Origin: Metallosphaera hakonensis JCM 8857 = DSM 7519
GTDB lineage: Archaea; Thermoproteota; Thermoprotei_A; Sulfolobales; Sulfolobaceae
Direction: 5' to 3'
Assembly: GCF_003201675.2 (NCBI RefSeq)
Contig: NZ_CP029287.2
Location: 1,178,001 to 1,242,000, forward strand
Length of the DNA stretch: 64,000 nucleotides
Shown here one piece after another: positions 17,207-30,231 of the stretch. The translations under genes were made by a program, and so were the position numbers. Every line of letters starts with the position of its first letter. Within the stretch, counting starts at the first letter, position 1. The notes under the pieces are model-generated. The model had not been told where the DNA came from. It did no database searches and was given only the letters and a program-made list of their open reading frames with translations.

Positions 17207-18588
17207 ACTGGATATAGCGGTGATCTAAACGTGATCAACTTCTGACTTGAGATAATGCTCCCAGTAACATATGTGCAGACCTTTCCCTGGCACTCACCTA
17301 AACCCAGTCCTCCTACTCTCTTCAATAACTCCACATTGTCATACCCCATTTTCATTACCTCTTCAACGTCTTTCCAAAGAACGTCTTCGCATAAACACGA
17401 ATATCCACCAGAGGAGTAAAAGTAAGGGCTCTTCATTGCTACCAAGGAATTGGTGTAATACTGGTGTAGAGGAGTCTCTTTTAATAAATTGGCTAATCTT
17501 TCAGCTTTTTCAGCGTCGAATGGAGCCTCTCCACTTAAGGCTGACATCTCCTCATCCCATATGCCCCTAGCTCCGCCAACTGCAAAATGTCCACAGCTTC
17601 TCATATAGCCGTCCATCTCGTGGTTAGGTAGATATGTTCCCATGTTAGGGTAGAACTTGTAATCGCAACCTGCATTTGCCATGGCTTCGAGTCTGGGCTG
17701 CTTTACTGGAGCGAATACCAAGGCATCCACAACTTGGTCCCCCTTTTCCCATTTAACGGAGAGTTTTCTCCTTTCTAGTTTAACTCTCAGCCACTCGACT
17801 TCTTCTATTTCTAAGCCTTTATTCTCAGCTAATTCAATATACTTTTTTGAAAATAGCCTAACCCCCCTTGGAGTTAGAATTTTTGCGTTAGATAACAAGG
17901 CGGTCTTTATGGCGTCGTCGAAAGAACCTAGGACAATAACCTTCTTATAATTTGAGATCCTCTTGAGGTAAAGTCTCCTAGAAATAACGTTGGGATAATC
18001 GTTTCCCTCGAATATAGGGGGAAGGTATCTCGCTCCCACCGCAAACACGATCCTTGAAGGTGAGATCATGATTATTTTGCCTTTGGTCCTAACTAGATAT
18101 CCCTCTGAAAATTTTCCTAGAAAATCACCGGAGATGATCCTTTCTGCATTGGATTTAATTATTTCTTTAGATTTATGCAAAAGTTCTCCATTTGTATTGG
18201 TGGGGTCGTCAAAGATATCGGTAAAGAGTTCATTCGTTACCAAGAGCCCGTTGGTTCTATTCAACGCAAACAAACCCGATAAACCTGAACCTATTATTAA
18301 CGTATCCATTTTGAGCTTCTCTTCTTTGAGCTCTTCCTCCGCAGGATAGGAATCTGGGACGTTCATATTTCTTGAAATTCTCTCCAAAATCCATGGAACT
18401 CTTCTAACTAATTTTATCTTATGAAGAGCAAGATTACTAAGCCTTAAACCTAAACCTGTACGCTCAGGAGATATGGGCGTACAGTTTTCAATCCTTTTGT
18501 CCCCATTCTGGATCTCAGTATATGGCAGACCCTTCTCACAATCAAAAGGGCCTCTAATTCTCAAATGCCTCTTACTCTTGACTTCCAT
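17203..18588 (-). CDS. Sarcosine-oxidase alpha-like FAD/[2Fe-2S] oxidoreductase
   Basis: This 461-residue partner of the DAO-type subunit has an N-terminal Rossmann FAD domain after a 90-residue lead (DTLIIGSGLSGLFALN at about 95-110) and a central pyridine-nucleotide-oxidoreductase region. The C-terminal BFD-like [2Fe-2S] motif is CLC around residue 400 and GECQGKVC near 440. The folded N-terminal [2Fe-2S] domain of classic SoxA is not obvious in the first 90 residues. The gene overlaps the upstream phosphodiesterase gene by 17 nt and the downstream beta-like gene by 4 nt. All three hang on the end of the heme operon. Confidence 0.8.
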   Translation of the reverse strand: MEVKSKRHLRIRGPFDCEKGLPYTEIQNGDKRIENCTPISPERTGLGLRLSNLALHKIKLVRRVPWILERISRNMNVPDSYPAEEELKEEKLKMDTLIIGSGLSGLFALNRTNGLLVTNELFTDIFDDPTNTNGELLHKSKEIIKSNAERIISGDFLGKFSEGYLVRTKGKIIMISPSRIVFAVGARYLPPIFEGNDYPNVISRRLYLKRISNYKKVIVLGSFDDAIKTALLSNAKILTPRGVRLFSKKYIELAENKGLEIEEVEWLRVKLERRKLSVKWEKGDQVVDALVFAPVKQPRLEAMANAGCDYKFYPNMGTYLPNHEMDGYMRSCGHFAVGGARGIWDEEMSALSGEAPFDAEKAERLANLLKETPLHQYYTNSLVAMKSPYFYSSGGYSCLCEDVLWKDVEEVMKMGYDNVELLKRVGGLGLGECQGKVCTYVTGSIISSQKLITFRSPLYPV

Positions 18589-20173
18589 TCTCCAAGGCCT
18601 CTACTAGAGCCCTTCCTTCCATCCTTGGCGCTTGAATTTCCATTATCTTTAGAAGTGTTGGAGCTACGTCAATTATTCTTGCCCTTATTTTCTTACCTTT
18701 GGCAACATTCTTACCTATTCCCATAATAACACCGTATAAATCCTCTTTTCTATAGAAACCATGATCTCCTGTGGATGTGGAATAGGGTATTACTGGCTCA
18801 ATTTCTTTTTCGCGATCCACACTGGAGCTGGGAGAGTAATAGTCCTTGATACTGAGCTCTATGTCGCCCTGTCTATCTGAGGCTGGGGTATCTCTTACGT
18901 ATATTCCCGTAAAAACAGTCTCTCCGTTTTCATCTTTGAACTGCTCGAGATTCTTAACAATGTATCTGACAAGTTTCTGGTACTCCTTGAGGTAAACTAC
19001 TCCTGCCTCCTCCCGCTCCTTAAGGTTTACCCTGATTATACCGCCTCCTCCGTAATATGCTTTGGTCCTTCCCCAGTTTATCCTCCCATCGTCCATTTTC
19101 AGCACATTAATCCTCTCCAATATTTTATTGACATACACCCTCTTCTTTATTTTTGTTATACCATGATCCGAACAAAGAAATATATTGTCTGCAAAATTAC
19201 GGTGCAGCATTAGAAACTTATCAGCCATGTTATAAACTTCAAAAATGTAGTCAAGCGCCTTTCCATCATCTACTCCGTAAAGCAGATGCTGAAAATTATC
19301 GACAATGGGAAGGTATGTAATCCCGAAATCCCAAGCGTCTCTCTTAAGGAGATATAGCGAATATTCCACAAAGAAATTAAATGAGAGTTCGGCCGTTTTC
19401 ATGTACTCCTCGAAGCTAATCAGACCCTTGTTTAGGCCCTTATAATCCCCGTCTAGTATCATACCTACCTTACTGACTACGTTTTCCCAGACTTCTGTTA
19501 CTAGGTCCCTCCTGTTTCCCCATTTGAAATTAAGAAACGCTGGAGGAGTAACGTATACTCCCTTATCGTTTCCGTGTAAGAAAATTGACGACTTTAACTC
19601 CTCTTCTCCACACTTCCCGTCTATTTCCAATGGGCCAATCCAGGAGTCCCCTTCTAACTTAAACTCTCTTCCATCTACACTTACTAGATATGAAAGACCT
19701 TCTCTTTTCACAAGCCACTTTTTACCTAAAAACTCGTTCTCTCCTTCCTTAAGGATAGAACTCTCTGAGCATTTCTTAATTTTCGCCTTATACGGATCAA
19801 AGAGGACCACGTTATCTAACTTCCATTTATCTGGTAATGCCTGAGGAGCTGACGTAACTATTACCTTGTATCCCCTTTTCCCTAGATCCACCCATATGGG
19901 ATCTACTAACAGGGAGCTACTTGAGAAAGCCGAAATACTTGATTGTATCCTTCTTCCCTTTACAAATATTCTAGGAGAGACGACGCCGTGCGTCTTAGGC
20001 GTTGCACCAGTGAAAAGGGAGGCTAGAGCTACGGGTGTTATTGAGGGATAAGTGCTTTCTAAGGGTCCGTAGATCCCCCTCTCCATCAGTTCTTGGAAGG
20101 TGGGAAGTTGATGGATGAACCTCTCTGTTAAATGATAAGCTAAACCGTCCACTACCACCAACAAAATCTTCAA
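18572..20173 (-). CDS. Alkaline-phosphatase-superfamily phosphodiesterase
   Basis: This 533-residue protein belongs to the type I phosphodiesterase/nucleotide pyrophosphatase group. The N-terminal metal-binding stretch is LLVVVDGLAYHL, the nucleophile region is STYPSITPVALASLFTG, and later metal ligands are in CSDHGITKIK and STGDHGFYRK. There is no signal peptide, so it acts in the cytoplasm. The substrate is unknown; family members cleave nucleotides, phospholipids or phosphoglycerate. It lies directly after a small gene behind hemD and overlaps the next gene by 17 nt. Confidence 0.8.
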   Translation of the reverse strand: MKILLVVVDGLAYHLTERFIHQLPTFQELMERGIYGPLESTYPSITPVALASLFTGATPKTHGVVSPRIFVKGRRIQSSISAFSSSSLLVDPIWVDLGKRGYKVIVTSAPQALPDKWKLDNVVLFDPYKAKIKKCSESSILKEGENEFLGKKWLVKREGLSYLVSVDGREFKLEGDSWIGPLEIDGKCGEEELKSSIFLHGNDKGVYVTPPAFLNFKWGNRRDLVTEVWENVVSKVGMILDGDYKGLNKGLISFEEYMKTAELSFNFFVEYSLYLLKRDAWDFGITYLPIVDNFQHLLYGVDDGKALDYIFEVYNMADKFLMLHRNFADNIFLCSDHGITKIKKRVYVNKILERINVLKMDDGRINWGRTKAYYGGGGIIRVNLKEREEAGVVYLKEYQKLVRYIVKNLEQFKDENGETVFTGIYVRDTPASDRQGDIELSIKDYYSPSSSVDREKEIEPVIPYSTSTGDHGFYRKEDLYGVIMGIGKNVAKGKKIRARIIDVAPTLLKIMEIQAPRMEGRALVEALENGSQE

Positions 20174-20446
20174 TTAATCACCTTTATCATAGGTCTTTTT
20201 TTCAATATCGTGTCTAACTTTGTTTGGGGAGATCATATTGACGTGTTCCCTCTTAATATTACCTTTATTGTCAAAGCTAACTGCGAACTCATAAATTCCC
20301 AGTCCGTTCTTGAACTGTCCAAAAACGTCGTATCTATCCTTGAAGTTCTGAATAAACTTAACATCTACGGTGTCCTCAATGAGTGTTGGGTCTATCTTCT
20401 TGAGAACTTTGATCAAGAGCGCTCTTAAATCATCCAAAGTTATCAC
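20174..20446 (-). CDS. Small conserved-looking protein in the heme operon
   Basis: This protein of about 90 residues is predicted to be mixed alpha/beta, with no cysteine and no membrane helix. The open frame begins with GTG at 20446, but an SD-like GGAGGTGA lies just there, so the in-frame TTG at 20437 (three codons later) is an equally good start. It overlaps hemD by 17 nt and ends exactly before the phosphodiesterase start. I do not recognise the family. Its place suggests a role linked to tetrapyrrole synthesis, but this is only context. Confidence 0.65.
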   Translation of the reverse strand: MITLDDLRALLIKVLKKIDPTLIEDTVDVKFIQNFKDRYDVFGQFKNGLGIYEFAVSFDNKGNIKREHVNMISPNKVRHDIEKKTYDKGD

Positions 20447-21110
20447 CTCCTCTTAGACTTTCTAGAACATCTATGGTACCTTTGATGCTGGAAACTCGAC
20501 TTTCTATGAACTTTAGTTCCGGCCTTAATGTCCTCAATGAAGTAGATGTCATTGGTCCTATGGTAACTACTTTATGGCAATCCTTTATGAAATTAGCTAC
20601 ACTTTTAGCTATCAATGAACTTGTCAGAACCACAACATCGATTTCGCATCTCTGGAGTAACTCCTTAACTTCGCTTAACTTGGATTGATCAAGAACTAAA
20701 TCGTAGTCGTAAAACTCTCGATAGTCTATCAATGGAGATAGAATCTCCTTCATGTCTTGAGAGGCCCTCCGGCTCCTGAAGGCGACAACAGACGACAGAC
20801 CAGAGTTCAGTAGGAGCAACGCTAGGTCACGGCTGGTGTGCTTTTCTGGATAGACTGGATTAAATCCATGCTTAACCAATTCCTCGGCAGTCTCTGGCCC
20901 TATGGAAAAAATCCTCATATGTCTAATTTCTTCAAAATTATGAAAACATCGAACTGCGTTCACGCTCGTGAAGGCTATCCCTTCAATGTCTCTAAATGAC
21001 GTCTCGTCGTACTGCAAACATTGTACTGAAAAAATGGAGATATTCACTATATCAATGCCCTCAACTGAAGGTAAATCACTTCCCTCAGGTCTAAGATATA
21101 ATACCCTCAC
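20430..21110 (-). CDS. hemD: Uroporphyrinogen-III synthase
   Basis: This 226-residue protein, from a GTG start, is highly divergent, as this family always is. Two alternating alpha/beta domains are visible, with family landmarks AFTSVNAVRCF, FSIGPETAEELVKHGF and VVTIGPMTSTSLR. It closes linear hydroxymethylbilane to uroporphyrinogen III with ring-D inversion. The call rests on these motifs and on its position directly after hemC, which it overlaps by 20 nt. Confidence 0.88.
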   Translation of the reverse strand: MRVLYLRPEGSDLPSVEGIDIVNISIFSVQCLQYDETSFRDIEGIAFTSVNAVRCFHNFEEIRHMRIFSIGPETAEELVKHGFNPVYPEKHTSRDLALLLLNSGLSSVVAFRSRRASQDMKEILSPLIDYREFYDYDLVLDQSKLSEVKELLQRCEIDVVVLTSSLIAKSVANFIKDCHKVVTIGPMTSTSLRTLRPELKFIESRVSSIKGTIDVLESLRGGDNFG

Positions 21111-21963
21111 TTTTCATCTCCTTTAGAAGCATTTTGCCCAGTTTTTGTCCGGCCAATGTAGGTGGATCGCGAGTGGATAGGTTTACTGTAACGCGCTTAA
21201 CTCCGTTACTATAGCTAGCGATCCCAGTTAGTAGGTCGCCCTCTTTCCTAAATACAACACCCATTGGTGTATGACATCCTCCACCTATAATGCCCACTGT
21301 CTCCTTTTCAGCAATGGCCTCGTCCATTGTAGCTCGGTCGTTAATTGGTATCAAAATGTCACGGAGATTAGGTTTACCAACTACAGCAATAATTCCCTGA
21401 TTGGCCTCTGGCGTAAACTCTTCTAGATCCAAAGGGTGTCTCTTTATGTCTATATTCAGTCTCCTTAAACCTGCCTCAGCTAGAATTATCCCATCGTATT
21501 CACCTTGGGTATACTTTCTCAGCCTAGTGTCCACATTCCCCCTAATGTTCTCCACAATGATATCTGGCCTTAGCACTTTCAAGAAATTGGCCCTCCTGAT
21601 GCTTCCAGTTCCTATTCTCGATCCACCTGGGAGTTTCCTTAATTCGAACTCGGAAACGAGGACATCGATAGGAGTTTCTCTCTTTGGAGTAGCAAGGATC
21701 TCTAAGCCGTTTGGGAGTTCAGACGACAGATCTTTCATACTGTGAACGGCTATGTCAGCTCTTCCATCTAGGACAGCGTCATTAACCTCTTTCTCAAATA
21801 CGCCCTTTCCTATCTCCGTGAGGGGCTTGTTAAGAAAAAGGTCTGCCTTAGTCCTTATTTCTATGAACTCCGTTTCATATCCTTGCGAAATGAGGAAATT
21901 TTTGACTATCTCGACCTGTTTTAAGCTTAACTTACTGCCTCTAGCAGCTATCCTTATCCTCAA
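21091..21963 (-). CDS. hemC: Porphobilinogen deaminase
   Basis: This 290-residue enzyme polymerises four porphobilinogens to hydroxymethylbilane. Landmarks are [14 protein letters not shown] at the N-terminus, [30 protein letters not shown] and GGGCHTPMG, whose cysteine carries the dipyrromethane cofactor. The start is TTG and overlaps the hemL stop (TTGA), suggesting coupled translation. Confidence 0.96.
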   Translation of the reverse strand: MRIRIAARGSKLSLKQVEIVKNFLISQGYETEFIEIRTKADLFLNKPLTEIGKGVFEKEVNDAVLDGRADIAVHSMKDLSSELPNGLEILATPKRETPIDVLVSEFELRKLPGGSRIGTGSIRRANFLKVLRPDIIVENIRGNVDTRLRKYTQGEYDGIILAEAGLRRLNIDIKRHPLDLEEFTPEANQGIIAVVGKPNLRDILIPINDRATMDEAIAEKETVGIIGGGCHTPMGVVFRKEGDLLTGIASYSNGVKRVTVNLSTRDPPTLAGQKLGKMLLKEMKSEGIIS

Positions 21964-23237
21964 GTCAGCTCCTCCAGGACTTTCTTGAATTTGCTTACAC
22001 TCTCTTCGATCACTTTATCGTCATGAGCTAGGGATGTAAATAGTGCCTCGAACTGACTTGGAGGGATAAAAACTCCAAGTTTAAGTAGGTTCTCGTGTAC
22101 CCTGGAGTAGAGTCCACGATCGGCTTTCCTAGCGTCATTCGCGTTCTTAACCTCTTTCACCCCTAGGAAGAACTGAAAGAAATTAACAACCTTGTTAACC
22201 ACATGTTCCATCTTAATCGAGTTGTCTATCTCGTCCGCTAAAATTCTGGTTGCCCTCTCCGTAACTTTGTATGTGTCCGATTTCTCGAGCTCTCTTATAG
22301 TCGCAATACCTGCAGTCATAGATATTGGATTCGCATTGAAGGTTCCAGCATTGAAAACTTTACCCATAGGCGTGAGGCTATCAATGACGTCTCTCTTCCC
22401 GCATACAGCACCTATTGGAAACCCCCCGCCGATAATCTTACCTAAAGTGGTTAGGTCTGGAGTTACACTGAAGTAAGATTGGGCACCTCCGAGCCCTAAT
22501 CTGAAGCCTGTAATTACCTCGTCAAATATAAGAATTGTACCATAAGCTCTGGTTAGCTCTCTCAATCCTTTGAGGAATTCTATGTCAGGCGGTATAACTC
22601 CCATGTTACCCATAACCGGCTCTACGATAACACCGGCCACGTCCTCATCCTTTAAAACTCGCTCAGTACATTCAAGGTCATTATAGGGGCAAACTGCAAC
22701 TGTGGAAGCTACTTCCCTTGGCACACCCTGAGATATGGGCACACCGAACTCGGTGGCTGCGCTTCCTGCGTCTATCAGCACGTAGTCGTGGGCTCCATGA
22801 TAATTTCCATCAAACTTTAGAATTTTTGTTCTATTGGTAAATCCTCGACTAAGTCTGATGGCGGTCATTGTAGCCTCAGTACCACTATTAACAAATCTTA
22901 CTTTCTCAGCCGAGGGCACATGAAGAGTTATAAGCTTCGCAAGCTCTACTTCGGCTCTACTTGGTGTTCCATACAGCCATCCTTTGTCCAGTTGTTCCCT
23001 GACTGCCTCTATAACCTTGGGATGGGCGTGACCCAATATTAGGGGGCCGTACCCTAAAACGTAATCTATGAGCGTCTTTGAGTCCTCAGTAATAAGATAC
23101 GGACCTTTTCCAGACTTTACAAAGAAGGGATAGGGTTTTACAGCTGCCCTCACTGGACTGTTGACTCCACCTGAAAATAGTTTCTGGGCATCCGCCCATA
23201 GGTCAAAGCTCAAAATGGAACTCCCTCCGTCATCCAT
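21960..23237 (-). CDS. hemL: Glutamate-1-semialdehyde 2,1-aminomutase
   Basis: This 425-residue PLP enzyme makes 5-aminolevulinate from glutamate-1-semialdehyde. Visible hallmarks are GGVNSPVRA at the N-terminus, [42 protein letters not shown] and the PLP lysine in [15 protein letters not shown]. Its start lies inside the 3' end of hemB (28-nt overlap). With hemA it forms the C5 route to tetrapyrroles. Confidence 0.97.
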   Translation of the reverse strand: MDDGGSSILSFDLWADAQKLFSGGVNSPVRAAVKPYPFFVKSGKGPYLITEDSKTLIDYVLGYGPLILGHAHPKVIEAVREQLDKGWLYGTPSRAEVELAKLITLHVPSAEKVRFVNSGTEATMTAIRLSRGFTNRTKILKFDGNYHGAHDYVLIDAGSAATEFGVPISQGVPREVASTVAVCPYNDLECTERVLKDEDVAGVIVEPVMGNMGVIPPDIEFLKGLRELTRAYGTILIFDEVITGFRLGLGGAQSYFSVTPDLTTLGKIIGGGFPIGAVCGKRDVIDSLTPMGKVFNAGTFNANPISMTAGIATIRELEKSDTYKVTERATRILADEIDNSIKMEHVVNKVVNFFQFFLGVKEVKNANDARKADRGLYSRVHENLLKLGVFIPPSQFEALFTSLAHDDKVIEESVSKFKKVLEELT

Positions 23238-24220
23238 TGAACAAGCATAGGGGCATAATACGTCAATATGAGATTCGCTCCTGCCCGTTTAATCGCGTGA
23301 GTTATTTCGAGAACCGCAGCTTTCTCGTTAATCCAGCCGTTATTTACAGCAGCCTTTATCATGGAATACTCACCGCTCACGTGATAGGCAGCCAATGGAT
23401 ACTGAGGAAAGTTAGACTTGACCAATCTGATTATATCGAGATAAGTATGGGCAGGTTTGACCATAAGGATATCTGCACCCTCCTCTACATCCAACTGTAC
23501 TTCCTTTAGTGCCTCATTGGCATTTCTAGGGTCCATTTGATAGGTTTTGCGATCACCAAAAGCTGGAGCGGAACTTGCAGCTTCCCTAAATGGAGAATAG
23601 AACACTGAGGCATACTTTACGCTATACGCCATGATTAGAGTATCCGTGTACCCATTTTGATCCAGTTCGTCTCTTATTGCACCCACCACTCCATCCATCA
23701 TACTAGAAGGTGCCACCACGTCAGCACCTGCCTCAGCTTGAGACAGAGCTATCTTGGCATGAACTTTCAGACTTTCATCGTTATCAATGTAGTACTGATC
23801 GCCCCTATAGTTGACTATACCGCAGTGGCCATGGCTAGTGTACTCATCTGTACACTCATCAGCAATTAAGAGCACTTTATTCCCAAATGTCTCCCTTAAT
23901 AGCTTAAGGGATTTTTGAATCACTCCGTCCTTCTGAAACGCTGAGCTAGCTAAGTTATCTTTAGACGATGGAACTCCAAATAAAATAACTTTTTTTACAC
24001 CTTTATTATAATTATCATCAATAAACTTTATAAGAGAATCATTGACTGGGTACCTTAACACGTCGGGCATTGAGGAAATCTCTTCAGGACTAGAGATCCC
24101 TTCCTTCACGAAAACTGGTAGAACAAGATCCTCAGGAGTTAACCGAGTCTCCGCCACCGAGTCTCTTACGATTTTGTTCTGCCTTAATCTCCTCGGCCTT
24201 ATCTTTGGATAGCCAACCAT
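23210..24220 (-). CDS. hemB: Delta-aminolevulinic acid dehydratase
   Basis: This 336-residue enzyme condenses two 5-aminolevulinates to porphobilinogen. The metal region reads [14 protein letters not shown]: the Cys-x-Cys-x7-Cys zinc site has Asp in place of the middle Cys. Both active lysines are visible (YSVKYAS and [10 protein letters not shown]). The N-terminus RPRRLRQNK and [18 protein letters not shown] is typical, so the start at 24220 is credible even though it lies 89 nt inside hemA. Confidence 0.96.
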   Translation of the reverse strand: MVGYPKIRPRRLRQNKIVRDSVAETRLTPEDLVLPVFVKEGISSPEEISSMPDVLRYPVNDSLIKFIDDNYNKGVKKVILFGVPSSKDNLASSAFQKDGVIQKSLKLLRETFGNKVLLIADECTDEYTSHGHCGIVNYRGDQYYIDNDESLKVHAKIALSQAEAGADVVAPSSMMDGVVGAIRDELDQNGYTDTLIMAYSVKYASVFYSPFREAASSAPAFGDRKTYQMDPRNANEALKEVQLDVEEGADILMVKPAHTYLDIIRLVKSNFPQYPLAAYHVSGEYSMIKAAVNNGWINEKAAVLEITHAIKRAGANLILTYYAPMLVQWMTEGVPF

Positions 24221-25406
24221 GAGAGAATAATGAGGTAGCTAAGTTAATGTAGTTTACCTCGTTTGCCTCCACTGCGGTCTTAAGGTTAGCGAACATAGGG
24301 GAGAAGATTTTCTTTATCATTGACCTAGTCATAGCATCTAGGACTTCCTTGGTATCCTCACTTTGATCTCCTAGTTCCCTTTGTGCCCTCTCTACCTCCT
24401 CCTTTCTTATCTCCTCTATCTTTGACATGAACGAAGACACGAAGTCATCATAGACTAAATTAAGACAGTCCTTTTCGAATTCAATGAGACCCTCCTCCAC
24501 TATGTTTTTGGCTTTCTGGATCTCTTTCTGTCTCTCTTCCAATTGAGCTTTGGACAACTCTTCTAGATCCTTTAAGGTGTAAACATTGGTACCCTCGAAT
24601 ATAGAGGGTGAGCCTACATCTATTACAATGGAACCCTCAGGGGCTTTTACTTTCTCAGGATAGAAAATCGCCGAAAATATTAGATCGTAGTTGCGTAACC
24701 TGGAGAAGTCGAGAGGAAAGTAACTGTAACCGAACTTGACTGCTAGATCCCTTCCTTTCTCAAAAGTTCTGTTGAAGATTGTAACGTCCCCAGCTCCCTC
24801 ATTATGAAGTATGAGCGCCAACTTCTGGGCGATCTCTCCTGCTCCAAGTACAGCTATCCTTCTCTTCTTAACGTCTCCGACTAGCTTCTTTGCGAATTCC
24901 ACAGCTAACGAGTAAACTCCCACTTTTCCCTTAGATATGTCCGTTTCCAGCCTGACTCTTCGCCCAACTTTTAAAGACCTTTCCAGGAGGCTTCTCATAT
25001 ACTTGGATCCTATCCCTAGCTGAATGGAACTCTTCATGGCTTCCTTTATTTGTTTAAGAATTTCGTACTCGCCTACCGATAATGAATCTATCCCAGCAGA
25101 TACTTCAAAGAGGTGCCTTATGGCATCCCTACCATCGAGAATTGTAGCGTCCATTGAGATGTTAGCATGATGAACTTCATTAAGGTAATGTAACAGTTCT
25201 CTTTTACTTGACCTGTCTCTAGAGAACATGTAAATCTCTATCCTATTGCACGTCTGAAGCAACGCCATCTCGCCTCTATAATATTTCGCAAGTTCCTTGA
25301 TTTCATTCCAACCCAAGTAATGTGAAGCTAGCTTGTCTACACCTATTGTCTTGTAGGTATAGACTATAGCTGAGTAAGAATCGATAATGTCAGACACTAG
25401 CCCCAT
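24132..25406 (-). CDS. hemA: Glutamyl-tRNA reductase
   Basis: This 424-residue enzyme reduces glutamyl-tRNA(Glu) to glutamate-1-semialdehyde with NADPH, the entry step of the C5 pathway. The catalytic cysteine is in [11 protein letters not shown] (near residue 50). The [14 protein letters not shown] segment and the NADPH motif [12 protein letters not shown] (near 190) follow, and a long C-terminal dimerisation helix ends the protein. The last 29 codons overlap hemB in another frame. The start overlaps the precorrin-2 dehydrogenase gene by 17 nt. Confidence 0.96.
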   Translation of the reverse strand: MGLVSDIIDSYSAIVYTYKTIGVDKLASHYLGWNEIKELAKYYRGEMALLQTCNRIEIYMFSRDRSSKRELLHYLNEVHHANISMDATILDGRDAIRHLFEVSAGIDSLSVGEYEILKQIKEAMKSSIQLGIGSKYMRSLLERSLKVGRRVRLETDISKGKVGVYSLAVEFAKKLVGDVKKRRIAVLGAGEIAQKLALILHNEGAGDVTIFNRTFEKGRDLAVKFGYSYFPLDFSRLRNYDLIFSAIFYPEKVKAPEGSIVIDVGSPSIFEGTNVYTLKDLEELSKAQLEERQKEIQKAKNIVEEGLIEFEKDCLNLVYDDFVSSFMSKIEEIRKEEVERAQRELGDQSEDTKEVLDAMTRSMIKKIFSPMFANLKTAVEANEVNYINLATSLFSHGWLSKDKAEEIKAEQNRKRLGGGDSVNS

Positions 25407-26052
25407 CTATTATCTCCTCTGCCCTTTTCATGGCATCGTTCACTTTCCCACTGTTTATGAAACTTTCGAATTGCTTATCAATAAATATTTTTTGATAAAG
25501 ATTGAATCTTATTGACGGATCCTTAACCCTATTCTTCAACAATTCCTTGACCTGCCCCATCACCTTTAACTCCAATAGTATCCTTGGATCACTTCTCAAA
25601 GTATCCAAAGCCTTTTCCAAGATTACCTTTGACATTATACTAGATTTTCCAAGAGTGGTAACTGCTATTCCAATGTCTTCATCCTCGTAGAAGATAGGAA
25701 CAATGAATGAAGACTCGGAAGGGTTTGTGGGATTATTACAGAGTTTTCTGATTTCTTTAGCCATGGAGCAAATATTTGAGTTCAGAACTGGATCATTTGT
25801 CGCAGTAACTATAATGTCGAATTTTCCGAGGTATTCCTTTCCCAGTTGACTAGCATCCATCTTTACTTTCTCTATCCTCTCGTTTTTTACCAGCTCGTCG
25901 GAGAAGTCCAACGACCACACCGATACTTTGGCACCGTACTCTTGGAACTTTAGTGCCCTCTTTGTTCCAACCTTCCCTCCGCCCACAATTAGGATATTAA
26001 GATTAGTCAAGTCAAGAAATATTGGGAAATAATGATTGGCGTGAAGTGACAC
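25390..26052 (-). CDS. Precorrin-2 dehydrogenase / sirohydrochlorin ferrochelatase-type protein
   Basis: This 220-residue protein matches the Met8/CysG-N (SirC) family, which oxidises precorrin-2 to sirohydrochlorin with NAD. The N-terminal part has [26 protein letters not shown]-like order, with [11 protein letters not shown] at about 22-32. [13 protein letters not shown] and [22 protein letters not shown] follow. GTG is the start, with a TATA-like box 20 nt upstream. As first gene of the run it links heme, siroheme and cobalamin routes; cobalamin genes are also in this window. Confidence 0.9.
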   Translation of the reverse strand: MSLHANHYFPIFLDLTNLNILIVGGGKVGTKRALKFQEYGAKVSVWSLDFSDELVKNERIEKVKMDASQLGKEYLGKFDIIVTATNDPVLNSNICSMAKEIRKLCNNPTNPSESSFIVPIFYEDEDIGIAVTTLGKSSIMSKVILEKALDTLRSDPRILLELKVMGQVKELLKNRVKDPSIRFNLYQKIFIDKQFESFINSGKVNDAMKRAEEIIDGASV

Positions 26053-26072
26053 ATATCAAATACGTTACTTAG

Positions 26073-26080
26073 ATTTTAAA
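26073..26080 (-). promoter_or_regulatory. TATA box of the heme operon
   Basis: On the minus strand TTTAAAAT lies 20 nt before the GTG of the first gene of the heme run. It is the only spacer upstream of that run, so the whole set to 16094 may share this promoter. Confidence 0.5.
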
Positions 26081-26097
26081 TGTGAATTATGAATCGT

Positions 26098-27146
26098 TTA
26101 AAACCACTGATCTAACCCTGTTTGTCTTCCCATATCTCTGAGGTCTCTCATTGCCTTTTGGAGTCTCTGAATCGCTCCCTTTACCCTTTCCTCATTGAAA
26201 TCGTTCTCCTTTACAAGGAACTGGATTATCTTCTCAGGATCTGGGTCACGTAAATCTAGGGGTACTGAAGGTAAGGAAACCTCCGGATTAAGAAACATCT
26301 CCCTTATTTTCTTATAGTCAAATTTAATCATTTCTGGATCGAGCTCCTTCTTATCTATGTTCTCAATTCTCTTGAAAGTCTTTATTAGACGATAGGCTTT
26401 CTTTGGACCTATGCCCTTTACTCCGTCTGGGTTATAATCTGTTCCAACTAGTATGGCTATATCAATCAGCTGTTCCCTTGTTATTTCTAATTTCTTCACT
26501 AATAATGAAGAATCAATAATTTCAGGTTTAATCTCTATATATATGTCCTTATTTGGAAGCTTTCTTTTCCCGCTTATGGTGAGATTCCTTATCAGTCTTA
26601 TGGCTCCGAATAGGAGTGAATCGTAATCTTGGCTAGCAGACGCAAAAGTTAGACCCTTCGAGTTAAGATAAGCTGCTTCAGCCTCACCCTCGGAGGGAGC
26701 CTGAACTGTCGCAATCCCCATAAATCCTAGGAGTTCCTTGCTCTCCTTTGCCATGTCAGAGGTGAGCCTAGAAGTCATCTGAGAAAACTTTCTGACCTCC
26801 TCAATTTTACCTTCCTCTCTGGCCCTCTCCAACTTTCTCTCTGCTTCTTCCTTTATTTTTCTCCTGTTCTCTAGCTCTTGACTTTTCATCTCGGGAGGTT
26901 TCCCATCAAAAACATAGATGGGTATAATACCTTCCTCAAGCAGGTTCACAGTCCTATAGAAAACACCGTTAAGGTGACTAGTCACCTTACCTTCTCTATT
27001 CATCAAAGGTGTACCGTCAAATTGCCTTATTGCAGCAAGAAATTGATAAATGGCGTTATAAGCATCTATACCTACTTTTTTCCCCTTGACCTCTGACAGA
27101 GATAATTCCCTTTTTACCTCTGCCACTAAATCAGAGAGATCTACGC

Positions 27147-27150
<4 letters not shown>
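26098..27150 (-). CDS. fen: Flap endonuclease 1, apparent AUA start
   Basis: FEN-1 removes 5' flaps during Okazaki-fragment maturation and repair. Motifs are GIDAYNA, VFDGKPPE, APSEGEAEAAY, ASQDYDSLLFG and GTDYNPDGVKGIG, with the C-terminal PCNA-binding box QTGLDQWF. The only standard start is a GTG at 27126 (MAEVKREL). However, the frame directly upstream reads GVDLSDLV, which matches the MGVDL-type N-terminus of Sulfolobus FEN-1, preceded by ATA at 27148-27150. That ATA overlaps the upstream TAG stop (ATAG) and follows an SD-like AGGTGA at 6 nt. I therefore extend to ATA, giving 350 residues. Confidence 0.9.
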
Positions 27151-29734
<2,584 letters not shown>

Positions 29735-29746
29735 TTATACATTAAC

Positions 29747-30022
29747 TTAAAACCCGAGCCTCGTCACGCCCACTACTTCCGCGTGGCTAACTCCTTCAAT
29801 ACCAGAGGCTAGTTCCTCAAGTGTATCCGTACCACCCTCTGTCTTCTCTGGCATGGAGATATAGAGAACTAAGGCCTTGAGCCCGAAGGCTATGGGCTCG
29901 GTCTCCTTCCTTATCAGCTTGTAACCTTCAGGTAGTTTGGAGACTAAACTGTTGGAGACTTTTTCAAGGTCAGTTTCATCCCCTTCAGGGAAAACCTTGA
30001 GTACTACCATTACCTCTGTCAT
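29747..30022 (-). CDS. Translation elongation factor aEF1B (EF-1 beta)
   Basis: This guanine-nucleotide exchange factor recharges EF-1A with GTP. The 91 residues match the archaeal EF-1 beta fold: VMVVLKVFPEGDETDLE, PIAFGLKALVLYI and GVSHAEVVGVTRLGF. I start at the ATG at 30022 because an SD-like GGGGTGG lies just before it. The longer frame would overlap the Zn-ribbon gene by 22 nt and add a non-conserved lead. It lies 11 nt behind the Zn-ribbon gene and 57 nt before cdc48. Confidence 0.94.
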   Translation of the reverse strand: MTEVMVVLKVFPEGDETDLEKVSNSLVSKLPEGYKLIRKETEPIAFGLKALVLYISMPEKTEGGTDTLEELASGIEGVSHAEVVGVTRLGF

Positions 30023-30033
30023 TATACCACCCC

Positions 30034-30231
30034 TTAAGGACCAACAAATCCGCACTTTGGACAGGTATAAGAAACTCCTTGTAACCTACAGTACTTATCC
30101 CTGTATATGGTAACTTCTCCACAGTTGGGACAGGAGAATATAGCTCCTTTCTCCCTTGGATGCATAATTTTACCGCAACTGGAGCACACCGGCGGTTCTA
30201 CTTCCTCCCTTAGGCTTAACCTCATCGACAT
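30034..30231 (-). CDS. Small double-zinc-ribbon protein
   Basis: This 65-residue protein has four CxxC motifs: CSSCGK, CPNCGE, YC and CPKCGF. It belongs to the archaeal small zinc-finger group related to predicted RNA-binding Zn-ribbon proteins, whose function is not defined. It is the first gene before aEF1B and cdc48, as in many archaea. A translation-linked role is plausible. Confidence 0.85.
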   Translation of the reverse strand: MSMRLSLREEVEPPVCSSCGKIMHPREKGAIFSCPNCGEVTIYRDKYCRLQGVSYTCPKCGFVGP

